Of a stretch of 64,000 nt of DNA, positions 1 to 12,168 are shown one piece after another (the first letter of the stretch is position 1; every line of letters starts with the position of its first letter). Source of the DNA: Litsea cubeba (Eukaryota > Streptophyta > Magnoliopsida > Laurales > Lauraceae); NCBI GenBank assembly GCA_012931725.1, contig CM022945.1:16381382-16445381 (forward strand), in the 5' to 3' direction. Both the position numbers and the translations under genes were made by a program. Below the pieces are notes generated by a model, which saw only the letters and a list, made by a program, of their open reading frames with translations, ran no database searches and was not told where the DNA came from.

Positions 1-2862
1 TCTACTATCTCCAAACGCTGCCTCTTCCATCTTCCAGCATCTCCCCTGCCGCACTTGTGCTTCTACATCTTCCTTTGCCCTTTGGCACTCTCGTTTAGGA
101 CATTTATCTTTAATAAAATGAAGTTTTTATTTACTAGTGGTGTATTTGGAAATATTTCTGTTTCAGACATTTCTACTTGTTTTGGTTGCCAATTTGGTAA
201 AACAACATGCCTTCCCTTATAATAAAAGCTCTTCTTCTTCTAATGCTCCTTTTGATTTGGTGCATTCTGATGTTTGGGGACCTGCCTCTCAGCCAACGAA
301 AGGTGGCTCCGTTTATTATGTGTTGTTTATTGATGATTTCACTAGGTATACATGGTTGTATTTAATGAAAAACCGTTCTGAGTTCTACACTATTATTCAG
401 CTTTCTCCACCATGATTTCCACTCAATTTGACAAAAGAATTAAAGTATTCAGGTCTGACTCCGGGGGAGAATACATGTCCCACAAATTTCGTTCTTATCT
501 GACCAGTCAAGGGACTCTACCTCAATTATCATGTCCTGCCACACCACAGCAGAATGGTGTCGCAGAACGAAAACACAGACATATCCTAGAGACTGCTAGA
601 TCCTTGATTTATTCCTCATATGTTCCTCTGCAATTCTGGGGAGAAGCAGTCCTGACTGCAATCTATCTGATTAACAGAACACCATCCTCTGTTTTATCTG
701 GCACATCTCCTTATGAAAAGTTATTTCCTGTAAACCTGACCTGTCCTATCTCAAAGTTTTTGGCTGCACCTGTTTTGTTCTGTTGCATGATAATGAGAGA
801 ACCAAACTTTCACCAAAATCCACTGTCTGTGTATTTTTAGGGTATGGCATTGAACAAAAAGGCTATCGATGCTATGATCCTAAAACCAATCGGTTACGGG
901 TCTCTCGTAATGTCACTTTCCTGGAACAAATTCCTTTTTACACTTTACCTACTCAATCCCCTTCTCCTGAGCAATCAATGGTTCATCCTCTTGATCCCTT
1001 TCCAGACTTGTTTCCCTCTGATACCCCTGCAGATATGTCACTCACCCCTGCACCCCTGCAGGTATATCATCGGCGGCCCAAACCTCCGTCTGCTCCTGAT
1101 GTTGCTCCTCCTCCTACTTCTGACCATGGGCCTATCTCCTCTGCTCCAGATGTGCCGGATCCTCCTCAAGATCGAAGGTACCCATTGCGCACCAGAATCC
1201 CTCCCTCTAGATTTGGCTTTGTTTGTACTGATCATTTTTCTCCATCATATAAGTCCTTCCTTGCAGCAATTCATACATTGGCAGAACCACAATCCTATAA
1301 GGAGGCCATTGCTCATCCGCACTGGAGGTCTGCTATCACAGAAGAACTTACAGCTCTGCAGAAAACTCAAACATGGGATCTTGTTCCACTTCCCTCTGGG
1401 AAACGGGCTATCGGTTGCAAATGGATATTTAAGATCAAGACCAAATCTGATGGATCTGTTGATCGTTACAAGGCTCGCTTGGTTGCAAAAGGATACACTC
1501 AAGAATATGGAGTCGATTATGAGGAGACCTTTGCTCCGGTTGCTAAAATGACAACTGTTCGTACTTTTATCTCTGTCGCTGCTGTTAGACACTGGCCTCT
1601 CTATCAGCTCGATGTCAAGAATGCTTTCTTGAACGGATTCCTTCAGGAAGAAATCTATATGCATCCTCCTCCAGGCGTTGTGAGAACTCCTCATTATGTG
1701 TGTCGTCTCAAACGAGCTTTATATGGACTCAAACAAGCCCCTCGTGCTTGGTTTGAACGGTTTTAGCACAAGCATCATCAGCATTGGTTTTTCTCAGAGT
1801 GCTCATGACTCCGCTCTCTTCACTCGCTATTCGCGATCTGGCTGTGTTTTTCTGTTACTCTATGTCGATGATATGATTATCACCGGCAGTGATGCTTCTG
1901 GTATTCTTTCCTTGAAGCGTTTTCTTCATCAACAGTTTGAGATGAAAGATTTGGGTCATCTGCGGTACTTTCTGGGCATTGAGGTTGCCTACTCTCCCAC
2001 AGGATATCTTTTGTCGCAAACAAAATACTGCAATGACGTTCTCCAACGCGCCGGGCTCACAGATTTGAAGCCTGTCTCTACTCCGATTGAACATAATCTG
2101 AAGCTTCGAACCACTGATGGCGATCTACTTCCTGATCCAACTCGTTATCGTGAAGTGGTAGGCAGCTTGGTTTATCTGACCATCACCAGACCAGATATTG
2201 CCTATGCGGTACATGTGGTGAGCCAATTTGTTGCGCAACCCACTCATATTCACTGGGCTGCTGTCCTGCGCATACTGAGATACTTACAAGGAAGTTCCAA
2301 TCGCGCCCTCCTTCTTTCCTCCAGTCAGAATCTTACTCTGCATGGCTATTCTGATTCCGACTGGGCAGGAGATGTCAATGATCGTCGCTCTACTACCGGT
2401 TTCTCTATTTTTCTTGGCTCTTCTCTCATCTCTTGGAAAAGCAAGAAACAGGAAGTCGTCTCGCGATCATCAACTGAAGCTGAATATCGTGCTGTATCTC
2501 ACACTACTGCTGAAATTATTTGGCTTCGCTGGTTACTTCGGGATTTAGGAGTTTTTGTTCCTACATCTACCTCTCTCTTCACGGACAATGAAAGTGCACG
2601 GAAACTGGCAACAAATGATGTCTTCCATGAACGCTCAAAACATCTTGAAGTTGACTGTCATTTCATCCGTCAACATGTTCGGAGTGGTACTATTAAGCTC
2701 CTTCACATCTCATCAGCTGCTCAAATAGCAGATTTTTTCACCAAGAGCCACTCCACTTCTCGTTTTTCGGAGTTAGTTTCCAAGCTCTCAATGGTCACCT
2801 TCTCCCATCCAGAGCTTGAGAGGGGGTGTAAAGAAATAAGTCATCAGGTCAAACCGACCTAA
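1..2862 (+). pseudogene. copia pol pseudogene (pre-integrase zinc finger, integrase, RT, RNase H)
   Basis: Reading in several frames, a GAG-pre-integrase CxxC remnant (STCFGCQFGKTTC, about 170-215) is followed by an integrase core with its acidic triad visible: LVHSDVWGP (about 260), SDSGGEY (about 455) and QQNGVAERKH (about 550-580). The connection region (about 783-1200) leads to reverse transcriptase with GCKWIFKIK, YKARLVAKGYTQ, QLDVKNAFLNG and the catalytic YVDD at about 1860. RNase H carries SDSDWAGD, SSTEAEYRA and TDNESA (2350-2600). Frameshifts near 230, 410, 750-840 and 1750 break the polyprotein, so it is not translatable as one chain. The last frame (about 1770-2862) is intact and runs 36 nt into the LTR. 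Confidence 0.93.
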
Positions 2863-3068
2863 TGGGTCAGCTCGACCCATGTTCTAGATAGATACTAATG
2901 AGCTGTCATTAGATAGATACAAATCTTATGTTACTGCTGTAATCATGTGATTAGATTTAGTTCCTTTATTATTCCCTGTAATTATGTAATCAGTCTCCCT
3001 AATCTAGGCAACAGTGTATTATAAATAGTTATCATCGTCAATACAAAGATACAGAAAATTCTCTTGCA
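2827..3068 (+). repeat. 3' LTR of the truncated copia element
   Basis: It begins TGTAAAG directly after a purine tract (GAGAGGGGG, 2818-2826) and ends TTGCA, about 242 bp, typical of short copia LTRs. A TATA-like TATAAATA lies near 3019-3027, close to the 3' end, as expected for the U3/R boundary. The start is clear. The end is inferred from a CA dinucleotide because no 5' LTR copy is available for comparison. Confidence 0.7.
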
Positions 3069-3761
3069 TCTAAGATCTCTTTTGAATGCTTCTGGCTTGA
3101 TTCATGTAAATCTAACAAAACTCACTTCAAACTTCCTTTGTCAATTGTGGTTTGAGATAAATATATTTAAATTGAATTTGTCTTTGATTTTTGTGATAAT
3201 TTTCTCAATTTTTATAGGATTGATCTTTTCTTTTTTGAATGATATGATTGACCATTCATATATTTCTTAGATTTCGGGTTCTTATTTTTTTTTGCTCTGC
3301 TATATGATATACTGAAAAACCCGAAAATTTTATGTCCCAAAATTTCTTAGAAAATCTGAAAACTTTGAAGTTGTTATCTTTCGTATTCTTTTTTTCTTCA
3401 GTGTCTGCCTTATGATATACTGATAAAACCCAAAACATTATTATGAACTGTGAATTGTGAACTTTGGTTTGTGATAAATACGTTTGATTTGAATCTACCT
3501 TTCTTTTTCATAAAATTTTTTCTCAACTTTTCAATTGATCTACCATTTACATACTTTTTTTTTTTTTTATAATTTTTTGTTTTATAACCTCTAATATCAT
3601 GATTAAACATGAAAATTTGAAGTTCTTGACATTTGAGGAAGATTTGTGAACTTATTTTTCTTTCCATCACAGGAACTTGCCTTGTGTTGGAAGACATACC
3701 TCTCTTGGGTCTCAATAAACTTACAAGGTAGGAAAGACGTCTTTGGTGTCAATTTGCAACG
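3069..3761. other. AT-rich leader of host gene with imperfect internal repeats
   Basis: No coding signal is seen. Diverged duplicate segments are visible: the motif around 3144-3230 recurs at about 3459-3540, and the ATGATATACTG block at about 3303 recurs at about 3411. A possible splice acceptor (TTCCATCACAG, ending 3672) precedes the stretch that carries the first host ATG, so a non-coding 5' exon may lie further upstream. Confidence 0.45.
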
Positions 3762-3845
3762 ATGTCTAGGTTGAATGAAGCAGAACTAGGAAATGCTCGA
3801 CCTGAAGATGTTGCATGGCTCTCATCCCTCTCTGATGCAGAGCTT
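3762..3845 (+). CDS. Host gene, coding exon 1 (small plant protein of unknown function)
   Basis: The exon encodes 28 residues, MSRLNEAELGNARPEDVAWL then SSLSDAEL, and ends at donor GTAAGA (3846). With exons 2 (13899-14001) and 3 (19286-19464) it makes 366 nt, that is 121 residues plus stop, with no frame break. Both junctions obey GT-AG and the phases match (0, then 1). The protein is acidic and helix-rich at the N terminus, and ends in a basic KRKRTR stretch that may be a nuclear signal. I do not recognise a named family. Three small exons kept intact inside about 15 kb of decaying transposons argue for selection. The start is the only ATG that opens this frame; a non-coding upstream exon is possible. 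Confidence 0.8.
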
Positions 3846-4474
3846 GTAAGAATTCTAAAACTCCATTCACATTTTTCTATCTATTTGTTTTTCCCCCTTT
3901 TAATCAATCTCTTTGATGTTTTTTTCTTTGATTTCTTGATTTGTACCACCCTTCTCGCACGCAGTACTAATTCTATAAATAAAAAATAAAAGTATATCGG
4001 ATCCTCTTTTTATATGGATGCCATCCAAATGAGCCCATAAATATCATAACAATTTTTACGTGCTGTAACTTTTCTACAACCTCACGCGCTGAACGTAAAA
4101 ATAGGCACACTTATTAATATCTATTGTGGTTTGCATCTCAAATGTAGAGAGTTTGGTGAGCTTTGAAAGAACCCCCAACAATTTGTCTAATAAGCATGTG
4201 GGCAGGAAGCGAAGACCTTGGTGGTTTGAGTAGGAAGAACCCTTTTGCACATTGGAGACTCTTAATTCAATTGCTTGACATGACTTACTACATATTTTAG
4301 AATTAAAAAAAAGCATAATGCAATAATAATCACAGTATCCACTAAGAAATAGTGGAGTTTGTTTTACAGTGCATTTGCTTGTATGCCAAACCTAAGTTTG
4401 TTTGAACAGTTTCACAATGGACGGTATCAATTATGCTTTGCACCTTAGGTAGCATGGATGGTTAATTCACTGCA

Positions 4475-4665
4475 GGTTGATGGCCCCTCAAGGAAAAGGA
4501 GTAGGCCAAAGAAACATGGATGGAGGTAGAAAGGATAGATGTGGAGAAGTGCAACCTATCCGAGGATTTGGCATGGGATGCACCAGAATGGCGAAATAGA
4601 ATTCATGTACCTAATCCCGAAATAGTTGGGACAAGGCTTTCATGATGGTGATGATTGATCATCAT
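4475..4665 (+). mobile_element. RTE-type LINE, 3'-end relic
   Basis: In mixed frames the segment shows the C-terminal signature of plant RTE LINE ORF2: R-R-PKK-W-EV, then D-A-EWR-R-IHV--P. It is followed by the GTTGGGACAAGGCTT block and a TGATGGTGATGATTGATCATC tail, the trinucleotide-like 3' end usual for RTE elements. The same block occurs at about 16620-16795. Only the extreme 3' end is present, as expected for a 5'-truncated LINE insertion. Confidence 0.7.
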
Positions 4666-5033
4666 TGAATACACTGACCCTAGACTGATTAAATAAGGGT
4701 AAGGTGATAACGATAACAATGATTATTATTTCACCCCAGGCATTTTGGCATCCTTTTGCTGTAGTATCTTTTGCAGAAACTTAGAAGATGGGTACAGGAA
4801 GAGTAATATAATCTTTTCATAACATAGAGTAATGAGTTCTTTTGCATGGTTTTGGCACCATATTATAGAAATATAACAAGGATCATGTATATACTTTTGC
4901 TTGATTTTGGTAGAGAAATTTTTTAGCTGGGTGCATAGGAATGCCAGTGTCGAGGGATACTCTTTTGCACCATCCAACATGCATATGTATAAACTGTGCA
5001 TTTTTATGGAAGGTAGCAGCATGGATGAAAAAA

Positions 5034-5240
5034 GCGGCCGCCACGCTATATCGGCCGTGGCGGGGGATACCGCCACGCCACGGCCGAAATATCGGCCGTC
5101 GCATCCGTGGCGGCCCGTAGCGGCCGCCACGTTCTTTTTTTTTTGGGGGGGCGCTGCCCCCTGGGCCCCCGCAAGCTGACCGGTCAGCTCGACCCCCGCC
5201 GGGGGATACCCCCGGACCCCTCTGCGAAGCGCATGTTTTT
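5034..5240. repeat. GC-rich palindromic subterminal array, left
   Basis: Repeated CGGCCG, CCACG and CGTGGCGG units form inverted repeats, with GCGGCCGCCACG present at both 5034 and about 5119. From 5139 there is a run of T then G, followed by GGGCGCTGCCCCC, GCTGACCGGTCAGC and CCCCGCCGGGG palindromes. Composition is sharply different from the AT-rich intron around it. Confidence 0.7.
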
Positions 5241-5839
5241 GAGAAAGTGGCAATCAAGAAGATAAAAGGATCATACTTGACCATGATAGCTAAGACTCTT
5301 TTGCTGGTTGTCTTTCCATTTTTGTGCTTGGATGTCTATTATTATCATAACTTGCTAGATAAGATATTAAACCTGTTTAATTATGTTTGAAATTGTATAG
5401 TAGTAAAGATATAGTTACCTTTTACTACTAGATTTCAAATTGGTCTTAATTAAATTATTTTATAAAGAACCCTCATTGTGCTGGTGACTAAGGTATTCCT
5501 ATTTCCTTCACTAACTCTCTACTCAGTTATTTTTAAATTGGTCTTGAATGTTGATTATTGATCACTTCATAACTTCATAGTTCATTCACTTGATTGAATT
5601 TGAACCTAGAATGTTGAAGTATTGATATTTAATTGTTCAATGTTCATTAATGAATAATGACCTAACTCTTAAGTCTTATGCCTTTATTTCATGTTCTAGT
5701 TTTTTTTTTATTTTTATTTATTTTTATTTTTATTTTATGAGCTTTCCATTACTTTCTAAGTTAGTATGACTAAGAAACATGAATACATGTGAAAAAACTA
5801 ATCATTACTATTATTTTCTATTTATACAGCGATACAGGA

Positions 5840-6060
5840 CTTCATATATTGAGGGCACCGCTACGCCCCCTTTTCTTACTTACTTTTGCAAAAGAACCAC
5901 ATATTCTTTCATTTTACAATTTTCTGGAATTTTTTCAGATTTTTTAGGCAATTTTTTCAAATCGCACCGCTACGCCGCTACGTATCCCCGCTACGCTACG
6001 TATCGCCCGCTTCGTAGCGGTTTGGCGGCGGGCCGCTACGCCCGCCGCTACCGCTATTTT
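5840..6060. repeat. GC-rich subterminal array, right
   Basis: CCGCTACG and CTACGTATC units recur at 5960-6055, with a lone CACCGCTACGCCCC at about 5856. It is the inverted counterpart of the left array and lies just inside the right terminus of the hAT-type element. Confidence 0.6.
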
Positions 6061-7071
6061 CATCCTTGGATAGCAGGGTAGATTGATGACTGTAAACTTT
6101 CGTAGATGATTTATACAACAAATGATGTCTGGGCCGTCGTTTGATCATCAATGTTAAAATCCACCTGCTGCTCTACGTTCTCTTTCCAATCCCCAAAGAG
6201 ATCAACCTCACTTCTTTTAGTCTTATGAATTATTTCTTTCACAAGAGCCCAGTGAATAAATTCTGATTGATTGTGCCTCTAATCTTCTCCTCCAATTCGT
6301 TGTATTCTCAGAGGACCCCTGTTCCTTCACTTCCAAATGCCTTGAATAACAGAGCAATTCCGCAAGCAGGGCCTATGGCGAATATTTACAGCGCCTTGAT
6401 GCTTTCTTTTCAATTGCCCAGGAGAACCAAACTTGTTGGAAGTAGTTTGGGTACGATACTTGAGATACTGCCAAAAAGAAAGCCTTGCCATTAGAAGGGG
6501 ACATAAAAAGGCATTCTGAACATGGAAATCTAGAATGAATGGTCTTAGTGAGAGACATTTGTCTATGATACCCGGACATTCAGCAAACTGAGAAGATGTG
6601 GATGGAACTTTCACACTTAAGGTGATCTAATCAGGGAGACATTTATATTGATTATTAAAATGACACTTATGTTTTAACATATTTGTGGAGAGGGATTTAG
6701 GTAAGATCAAAATCCCTAACAATATTGTCGTAGAGATTGCCATGGCTAAAACCATATCATTGTGGTAATCTATATTTAAAGGAGAAGTTTTGAAAGTCCT
6801 CAACATATGCACTTTGTGAGGCTAATAGTGTAGTACAGCTGGAGATTTGTGTGCTTGAACTGGGTAAAAATTAAAAATCCTAAAAGGTTGGCCAAAGGCT
6901 CCATGGTTTTTTTTTGGAAGAAAAAGTTTTATTAATTTCTTGAAATCAAATTAAAGATGCAAAACTTGTATAAGATAAAATTGGAAAAGAAAAGAAATTG
7001 CTACAGAACCCAACAAGCACTTGCTACTAAGGTGGCTAGCTTAGCTATACACTACTAGATACCTGCAACAC

Positions 7072-7076
7072 AAGGG
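7072..7076. repeat. Target site duplication AAGGG (left) of antisense copia
   Basis: AAGGG immediately precedes the left LTR and is repeated at 12492-12496 directly after the right LTR: a perfect 5-bp duplication. Confidence 0.95.
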
Positions 7077-7389
7077 TGTCATTCTCTCAATTATAAATGC
7101 CAGAATGAACGAGAGTTTTTGAAAAGATATTGTATTAATTTTTGTGTGTCTTCTATTGGAGAATGATCACCAATATATAGGACATACATGCCTTTAATCA
7201 AGGCTTTTACAAAGGAAACTAAATAAATTACATCAATCACTAATCTAATAAGGAAAGCAATCAATCACTAAATTATATACAGCATTGACCAAATCAAATT
7301 CCAAATCCACGTGAGATGTATCTTGCTGGAATGGATTTATTGACTGGTGGGCCTTGGACCTCTTAATGGGTCTTGAGCCAAACTTAACA
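7077..7389 (-). repeat. 3' LTR of antisense copia
   Basis: 313 bp, TG...CA ends (TGTCATTC to TTAACA on the + strand). It differs from the other LTR by a few substitutions and a 2-bp indel around 7145-7165. On the - strand a CCTATATATTGG TATA-like box is present. Confidence 0.97.
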
Positions 7390-7398
7390 CCCCCCCTC
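7390..7398 (-). promoter_or_regulatory. Polypurine tract of antisense copia
   Basis: On the - strand GAGGGGGGG abuts the 3' LTR. It is the plus-strand DNA primer site and overlaps the pol stop codon (complement of 7397-7399). Confidence 0.9.
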
Positions 7399-10300
7399 AA
7401 ATTGATGCGGGAGAATCAACGAGCATCAATTTGCCAGCTAAGAATTGATGGCGAGGTCGGGGAAGACCTTTAGTAAGGATATCAGCAATTTGAAGCTCAG
7501 TGGAGACATGCGGAAGGCTGATGACATCACGTTTAAACTCATCTCGAATGAAGTGACAATCAACCTCGATGTGTTTAATACGTTCATGAAAAATCGGATT
7601 TTCAGTAATCCGAATTGCACTTGTATTATCAGTATAGAGGGGGGTAGCTCTTTCTGCAGGAAATCCAATGTCAAAGAGCAGACCACGAAGCCAAAGAATT
7701 TCTAAGACACAGCTCAGTACTCAGCCTCGGTAGAGGATTTGGAAACTTTGTCATGTTTCTTGCATTTCCAGGAAATCAGACTATCACCCAAGAACATGCA
7801 CCATCCTATGGTTGATCTGCGAGTATCTGGACAACCAGCCCAATCAGCATATGAATAAGCTCTGAGAGAAAGAGGATTGTCGGATGGAAAAAAACAACCC
7901 GCGAGTCGGTGTCGAATAAGGTACCGAATGATGCGTCGAACAGCAGCCAGATGAAGATGACGAGGAGTAGTCATGAACCGACTGATGAGATTGACCGCAA
8001 ATGAGATATCAGGACGCGTGATCATGAGGTAGATCAACTAACTGGCGATATGCAGTAGGATCTGGAAGAAGGTCACCCTCTTTACTGAGTTTAACATTCA
8101 GTTCGATCGGCGTATCGAATGGAGTGGAAGAGTAAGCCTGGCCAAGTCAATAAGATCAACCGTATATTTGTGTTGATTGAGAACTATACCTTTAGGCGAT
8201 TGATGAACTTCAAGACCATGGAAATAGTGTAAGGGGCCTAGATCCTTCATTTGAAATGTCTGATGAAGAGAAGCTTGGAGTGCCTGAATCATTTGTGCAT
8301 TAGGACCAGTAATGACAATGTCATCAACGTAGACCAGTAGTACAGTAATCCCGGACGGGGCATGATGTAAGACTGGATGGATCATACTGGCTGGGATGAA
8401 AATCCAAGTGTAGAAGGGCATCCTAAAAATTTTCAAACCATGCGTGAGGAGCTTGCTTCAGACCATAGAGGGAGCGACGGAGCTTAGCAACCATACCCTT
8501 CCCAGATGAGTACCCTGGAGGCAGACGCATATAAACGTCTTCTTTGAGACCACCGTGAAGAAACGCATTTTTTACATCCATTTGATAGAGAGGCCAAGAC
8601 TGAGATGCAGTAACAGCAAGAATTATGCGAACGGTGGTCATCTTGGCGACGGCAGCAAAGGTTGCATCATAATCAATGCCATCTTCCTGCCTATTTCCGA
8701 GAGCAACAAGGCGCGCCTTGTATCGATCTAGAGTGCCATCTGATTTTAACTTTAGAGAAAAAAACCCACTTGCAGCCAATTGGTTTTACACCCACAGGAG
8801 AGGAGACAACATCCCACGTATGATTTTTCTCCAAAGCATCCAATTCATCTTGCATAGCCTGGTTCCAACATTTGTCCTGCACAGCTTCAGAATAGGATTG
8901 GGGAATGAAAGAAGAGGACAAAATGGCCATGAAGGAAGTGTGGGAGAACCCATAGCGGTCGGGAGGTACCGAAAGACGAGAGGAGCGTCGCAAGGAATGA
9001 TGTCTAGAAGGATCAAATGCCGGAGGGGGACCGGATGCTGGAGGAAGATCAGGAGGGGGATCCCTGGGAGGCACTTCTTTGTTCCATTTGTGATACACAA
9101 AGTTAGAATTAAAGCGAACAACTGAAGTATTGTCCGAAAAACCAGGTAAAGACACCAAGGATGAGGAGTCAGGAGGTTCAATGCTGTTTTGAAAAAAATA
9201 CTGATGTTAAAAAAAAACGACATTCCTAGAGGTCCGCAAGCGACGAATGTGAGGATCGTAATAGAGGAACCCTTTTTGGAAGGGCGCATAGCCAAAAAAC
9301 ACACATTGAGTAGATTGTGCGGTAAGTTTGGTTCTCTCAGAAGGAGGCAAGTGCACAAAACAAACAGATCCGAAAACATGAAGATCATCATAAGATGGAG
9401 ATGTCTGGTATAAGCGGTAAAATGGGCTCTGATTTTGAAGAGAGGTTGAAGGCAGACGATTGATAAGATGAGCTGCCGTAGCTAATGCCTCAACCCAAAA
9501 ACGGGTAGGAACTAATGATTCAAGAAGAAGAGAACGAGTGACACTAAGCAAATGTCTATTTTTTCTTTCAGCGACTCCATTCTGCTGTGGAGTATAAGGA
9601 CAAGTTCTCTGAGAAATAATGCCTTTGGTTTGCAAAAATTTTTGAAATCAGACGACACATATTCCCCGCCCGAATCAGATTGCAAGATTTTGATGCAGGT
9701 GGAAAATTGATTCTCAACATAAGATAAGAAAATTTTAAAAACTTTGAAAACATTAGATTTGGAATGCAGAAAGTAAACCCAAGTGAACAGACTGAAATCA
9801 TCAATAAAAGTCACAAAATATTTGTAGTGAGCATGAGAAAGAGTTGGAGCAATTCCCCATACATCACTATGAACCAAATCAAAACATCGAGTGCTGTGGG
9901 AAGTGGAAATAGGAAAATGAAGAATTTTGCTCTTTCCCATTTTACAAGTAGCACAATCAAAAGGTACACAAGAAGATAAGCCAATAGATTTATTTAATAA
10001 ACCAGAATTTAACATAAGGGACAAAGCCTTCGAATTAGGGTGTTGGCAATTATCTCTAATAGAAAGACAAAACACATCATTGGCAACTCTAGTCCTAGAA
10101 AGATTAGAAAAATCCAGCAGAAACAAGCGTCCACACTTAGGTCCCGTCGCGATCTCCTTCCCGGGCATCTGGTCCTGCACAACACAACCAGAAGAAAAAA
10201 AAGAGATGTTATAATTATTTTCAACAAGTTGCCCGACTGACAAAAGGTTTGAAGTTAAATTTGGACAAAGGAAAACATTTTTCAATGGGATTGGACCATG

Positions 10301-10603
10301 GATGTCTCCGAGGGCAGTAATGGGAACAGTGCCTCCATTAGCAGTTTGGAATTGAAGATTACCATTGTAGTTTGTCACATTGGAGAGAGGGTTACTGGAA
10401 TAAGTCATATGACTAGATGCTCCGGAATTAAGAAACCAAGTAGAAGATGGTGGCGAGGTACTTGAGAGACCGAAAGCAGAAAGGGCATTGACAATCATTT
10501 GCTGTACCAATTCAGGAGTCAGAGAAGAGGAGGACCCAGACTGTTGTGAGGGTGCAGATGTAGAAGCAGGCATATCCGAATAAGCAACATAAGCATGTGG
10601 AGT
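7397..10603 (-). pseudogene. copia pol pseudogene (protease, integrase, RT, RNase H)
   Basis: Continuing the gag frame after one TAG, protease appears as WFLNSGASSHMT, where the catalytic Asp of the usual D-S-G is Asn (codon at 10427-10429). Pre-integrase CATCKMGK follows, then integrase LVHSDVWG, QSDSGGEYVS and QQNGVAERKNRH. RT shows GCKWVF, QMDVKNAFLHGG, YGLKQAPHAWFE and YVDD (about 8310). RNase H shows YADWAG and SSTEAEY (about 7720-7850), ending IADILTKGL. Frame changes lie near 9640, 8760 and 8430; stops near 9206, 8097 and 7713 also interrupt it. Length and order match a normal copia pol. Confidence 0.93.
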
Positions 10604-11509
10604 CTAAGACTGTGGAGGTTGATACTGCGGAGCTTGATACTGTGGAGTCGGATGCTGGATAATCTGATGCTGGGGAGTCTGCTGCTGTGGAGTCTGACGT
10701 TGTGGGCGGCGGCGACATTTAGAGATGATATGTCCCGACTTTTTACAGTAACTACAGACTTTCTGTTTGCATTGAGATGCAAGATGTCCAAATTTTTGAC
10801 AACTGTAGCATTGTGTTTTGCTCAAGTCTCGAGGCAGAGGCTGAGAAGCCTTAGTGGCTGAAAACGCAATGGAATAGGTCTCAGCCTTTTGTGGAGCTAC
10901 ATGGGCTGAGGTTGAAATGCGTTGTTCCTCGCGTAAGAGTTCATTTAGGCAGACATTCAGGGAAGGTAAAGGCATCCGATTCATCAGGGCCGATCGGACA
11001 CTTTGATACTCAGTGCGTAATTTCATCAAAAATTGATCCTGCTGACTAGAGGCCTGAAGATCGCGAATCACGATCAGAACGTCTGCAGCCACATCTGCAT
11101 ACTTAATACTATCATATTCCGACCATAGGGTGCGGAATCCTGAATAGTAGTCTTGGATTGACAAGGTCCCTTGTGCATATTCAGCATTCGCACATTCAAG
11201 GTGAAATTGTCGTGCTGAGTTATCTTGATGGTACACTTGCTTTAGATACCCCCACATGTCTCTAGAGGTGGGGTAAGGTTTGAGGTTCATTAGCAGATGT
11301 TGTTTGATGGAACCCAGTATCCATGTTTTTATTTTTGCATCTTTAGTAAGCCAGGCGGATATCTTTTTCTCATCATCCGTGGGTTTAGGGTCGGACCCAG
11401 AAATATAGCCCCACAATTCCTTAGCCTCAAGGTAAATTTGGAATTGAAACGACCAGGCGGGGTAATTTTTCCCAGTGAACCAGATCAAGGTAACCTTAGA
11501 TTTTTCCAT
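10604..11509 (-). pseudogene. copia gag (nucleocapsid-containing), ends at in-frame TAG
   Basis: The ATG at 11509 opens MEKSKVTLIWFTGKNYPAW, a UBN2-type copia Gag. Two CCHC zinc knuckles lie near the C terminus (CYSCQKFGHLASQC and CSYCKKSGHIISKC), followed by a Gln/Pro-rich stretch. The TAG at 10604-10606 falls in the Gln-rich tract, and the protease frame continues in phase immediately after it, so a CAG-to-TAG change is the simplest reading; regulated readthrough is less likely. In-frame sequence upstream of 11509 is leader. This gag frame is otherwise uninterrupted (about 300 residues). Confidence 0.88.
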
Positions 11510-12168
11510 CTTCAATCTTGATTTGGCTAAAAAAAGAGTGAAATATTGGAAAAAAAGCAGCAAAGAAGTCCAGCAACAGTGAAGAGATGAAGGGTAAATG
11601 TGGATAACAAATTGTACTGTGTGTAGAAACCAAGATCCGATCAAATAGATAAGAGGAAGAATCAACACAGAACAAAAAAAAACAGCAAAAAATCACCAAA
11701 AATCACCCCAGGCGACCATGATTTTGGCTGCTGATCTTGTACGTGGGCCCCACTGATAGATCTGGACAATGATCAGATCACTGATCTGATGAAGCTTAGT
11801 AATTTGCCTTCTACTGAAAAAAGAATGATCGAAATCCACCACAGATCCAAGATTCTGGACGGTCCAGATGAAAACAGTATTAAATTTCTGAACAATGACG
11901 AGAATGAGAAAAACACCAGCCTGGGAGTGCTGAAAAATTGTGAAAAATTCTCCAAGATTCCTAGAAAATCCAGGCGACCATATCTGGATAGATTTCTGGT
12001 GGTGGTTTGATGATCAGAGGTGGGCCACCATGAAGATGAGATGTCAGTGTCTGAACTCTTTGAAACAGATCCCTGATCTGTCGATCTTCACAAGAGAGAT
12101 TGATTTTTCTCTATCTTGAATGTCTTGATGCTATATCAAGATCAAGAACATGATTTTCTTGAACCGTG

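Larger units (their letters stand above)
1..3068 (+). mobile_element. Ty1/copia LTR retrotransposon, 5'-truncated by window edge
   Basis: The visible domain order is GAG-pre-integrase, integrase, reverse transcriptase, RNase H, purine tract, LTR. Integrase before reverse transcriptase is diagnostic of the copia superfamily. Gag, protease and the 5' LTR lie outside the window. The element ends about 700 bp upstream of the first coding exon of the host gene, so its LTR could influence that gene; this is inference. The target duplication cannot be tested because the left end is missing. Confidence 0.93.
5020..6068. mobile_element. Non-autonomous hAT-type DNA transposon with GC-rich subterminal arrays
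   Basis: The left terminus is CATGGATGAAAAAAGCGG; the right terminus, read on the other strand, is CAAGGATGAAAATAGCGG (16 of 18 identical). They are flanked by GGTAGCAG (5012-5019) and GATAGCAG (6069-6076), an 8-bp duplication with one mismatch. CA-rich termini and an 8-bp duplication are hAT properties. Both ends carry GC-rich palindromic arrays of GCGG/CCGC units (5034-5220 and 5960-6055), while the middle is AT-rich. No transposase is present. Arg/Gly-rich frames across the GC-rich parts are compositional artefacts. Confidence 0.65.

Noticed and set aside
1038..1694. Opposite-strand open frames over the copia pol
   Set aside because: Shadows of the integrase/RT frame; no independent motif.
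5034..5240. Bacterial contamination or assembly chimera suggested by high GC
   Set aside because: The island is palindromic and non-coding, and is matched by an inverted counterpart and a target duplication of a single element.
4726..5284. Open frames rich in Arg, Gly and Pro on both strands
   Set aside because: They follow the GC-rich subterminal array of the hAT-type element; no motif and no consistent codon pattern.
6267..6614. Overlapping frames on both strands between the hAT element and the copia element
   Set aside because: About 75-95 codons, no recognisable motif and no splice context tying them to the host gene.
8676..9413. + strand open frames within the antisense copia
   Set aside because: Antisense shadows of the pol frame on the - strand.
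10604..10606. Regulated stop-codon readthrough between gag and pol
   Set aside because: Copia elements normally use one frame without a stop, the TAG sits in a Gln-rich tract, and the same element has many other lesions.
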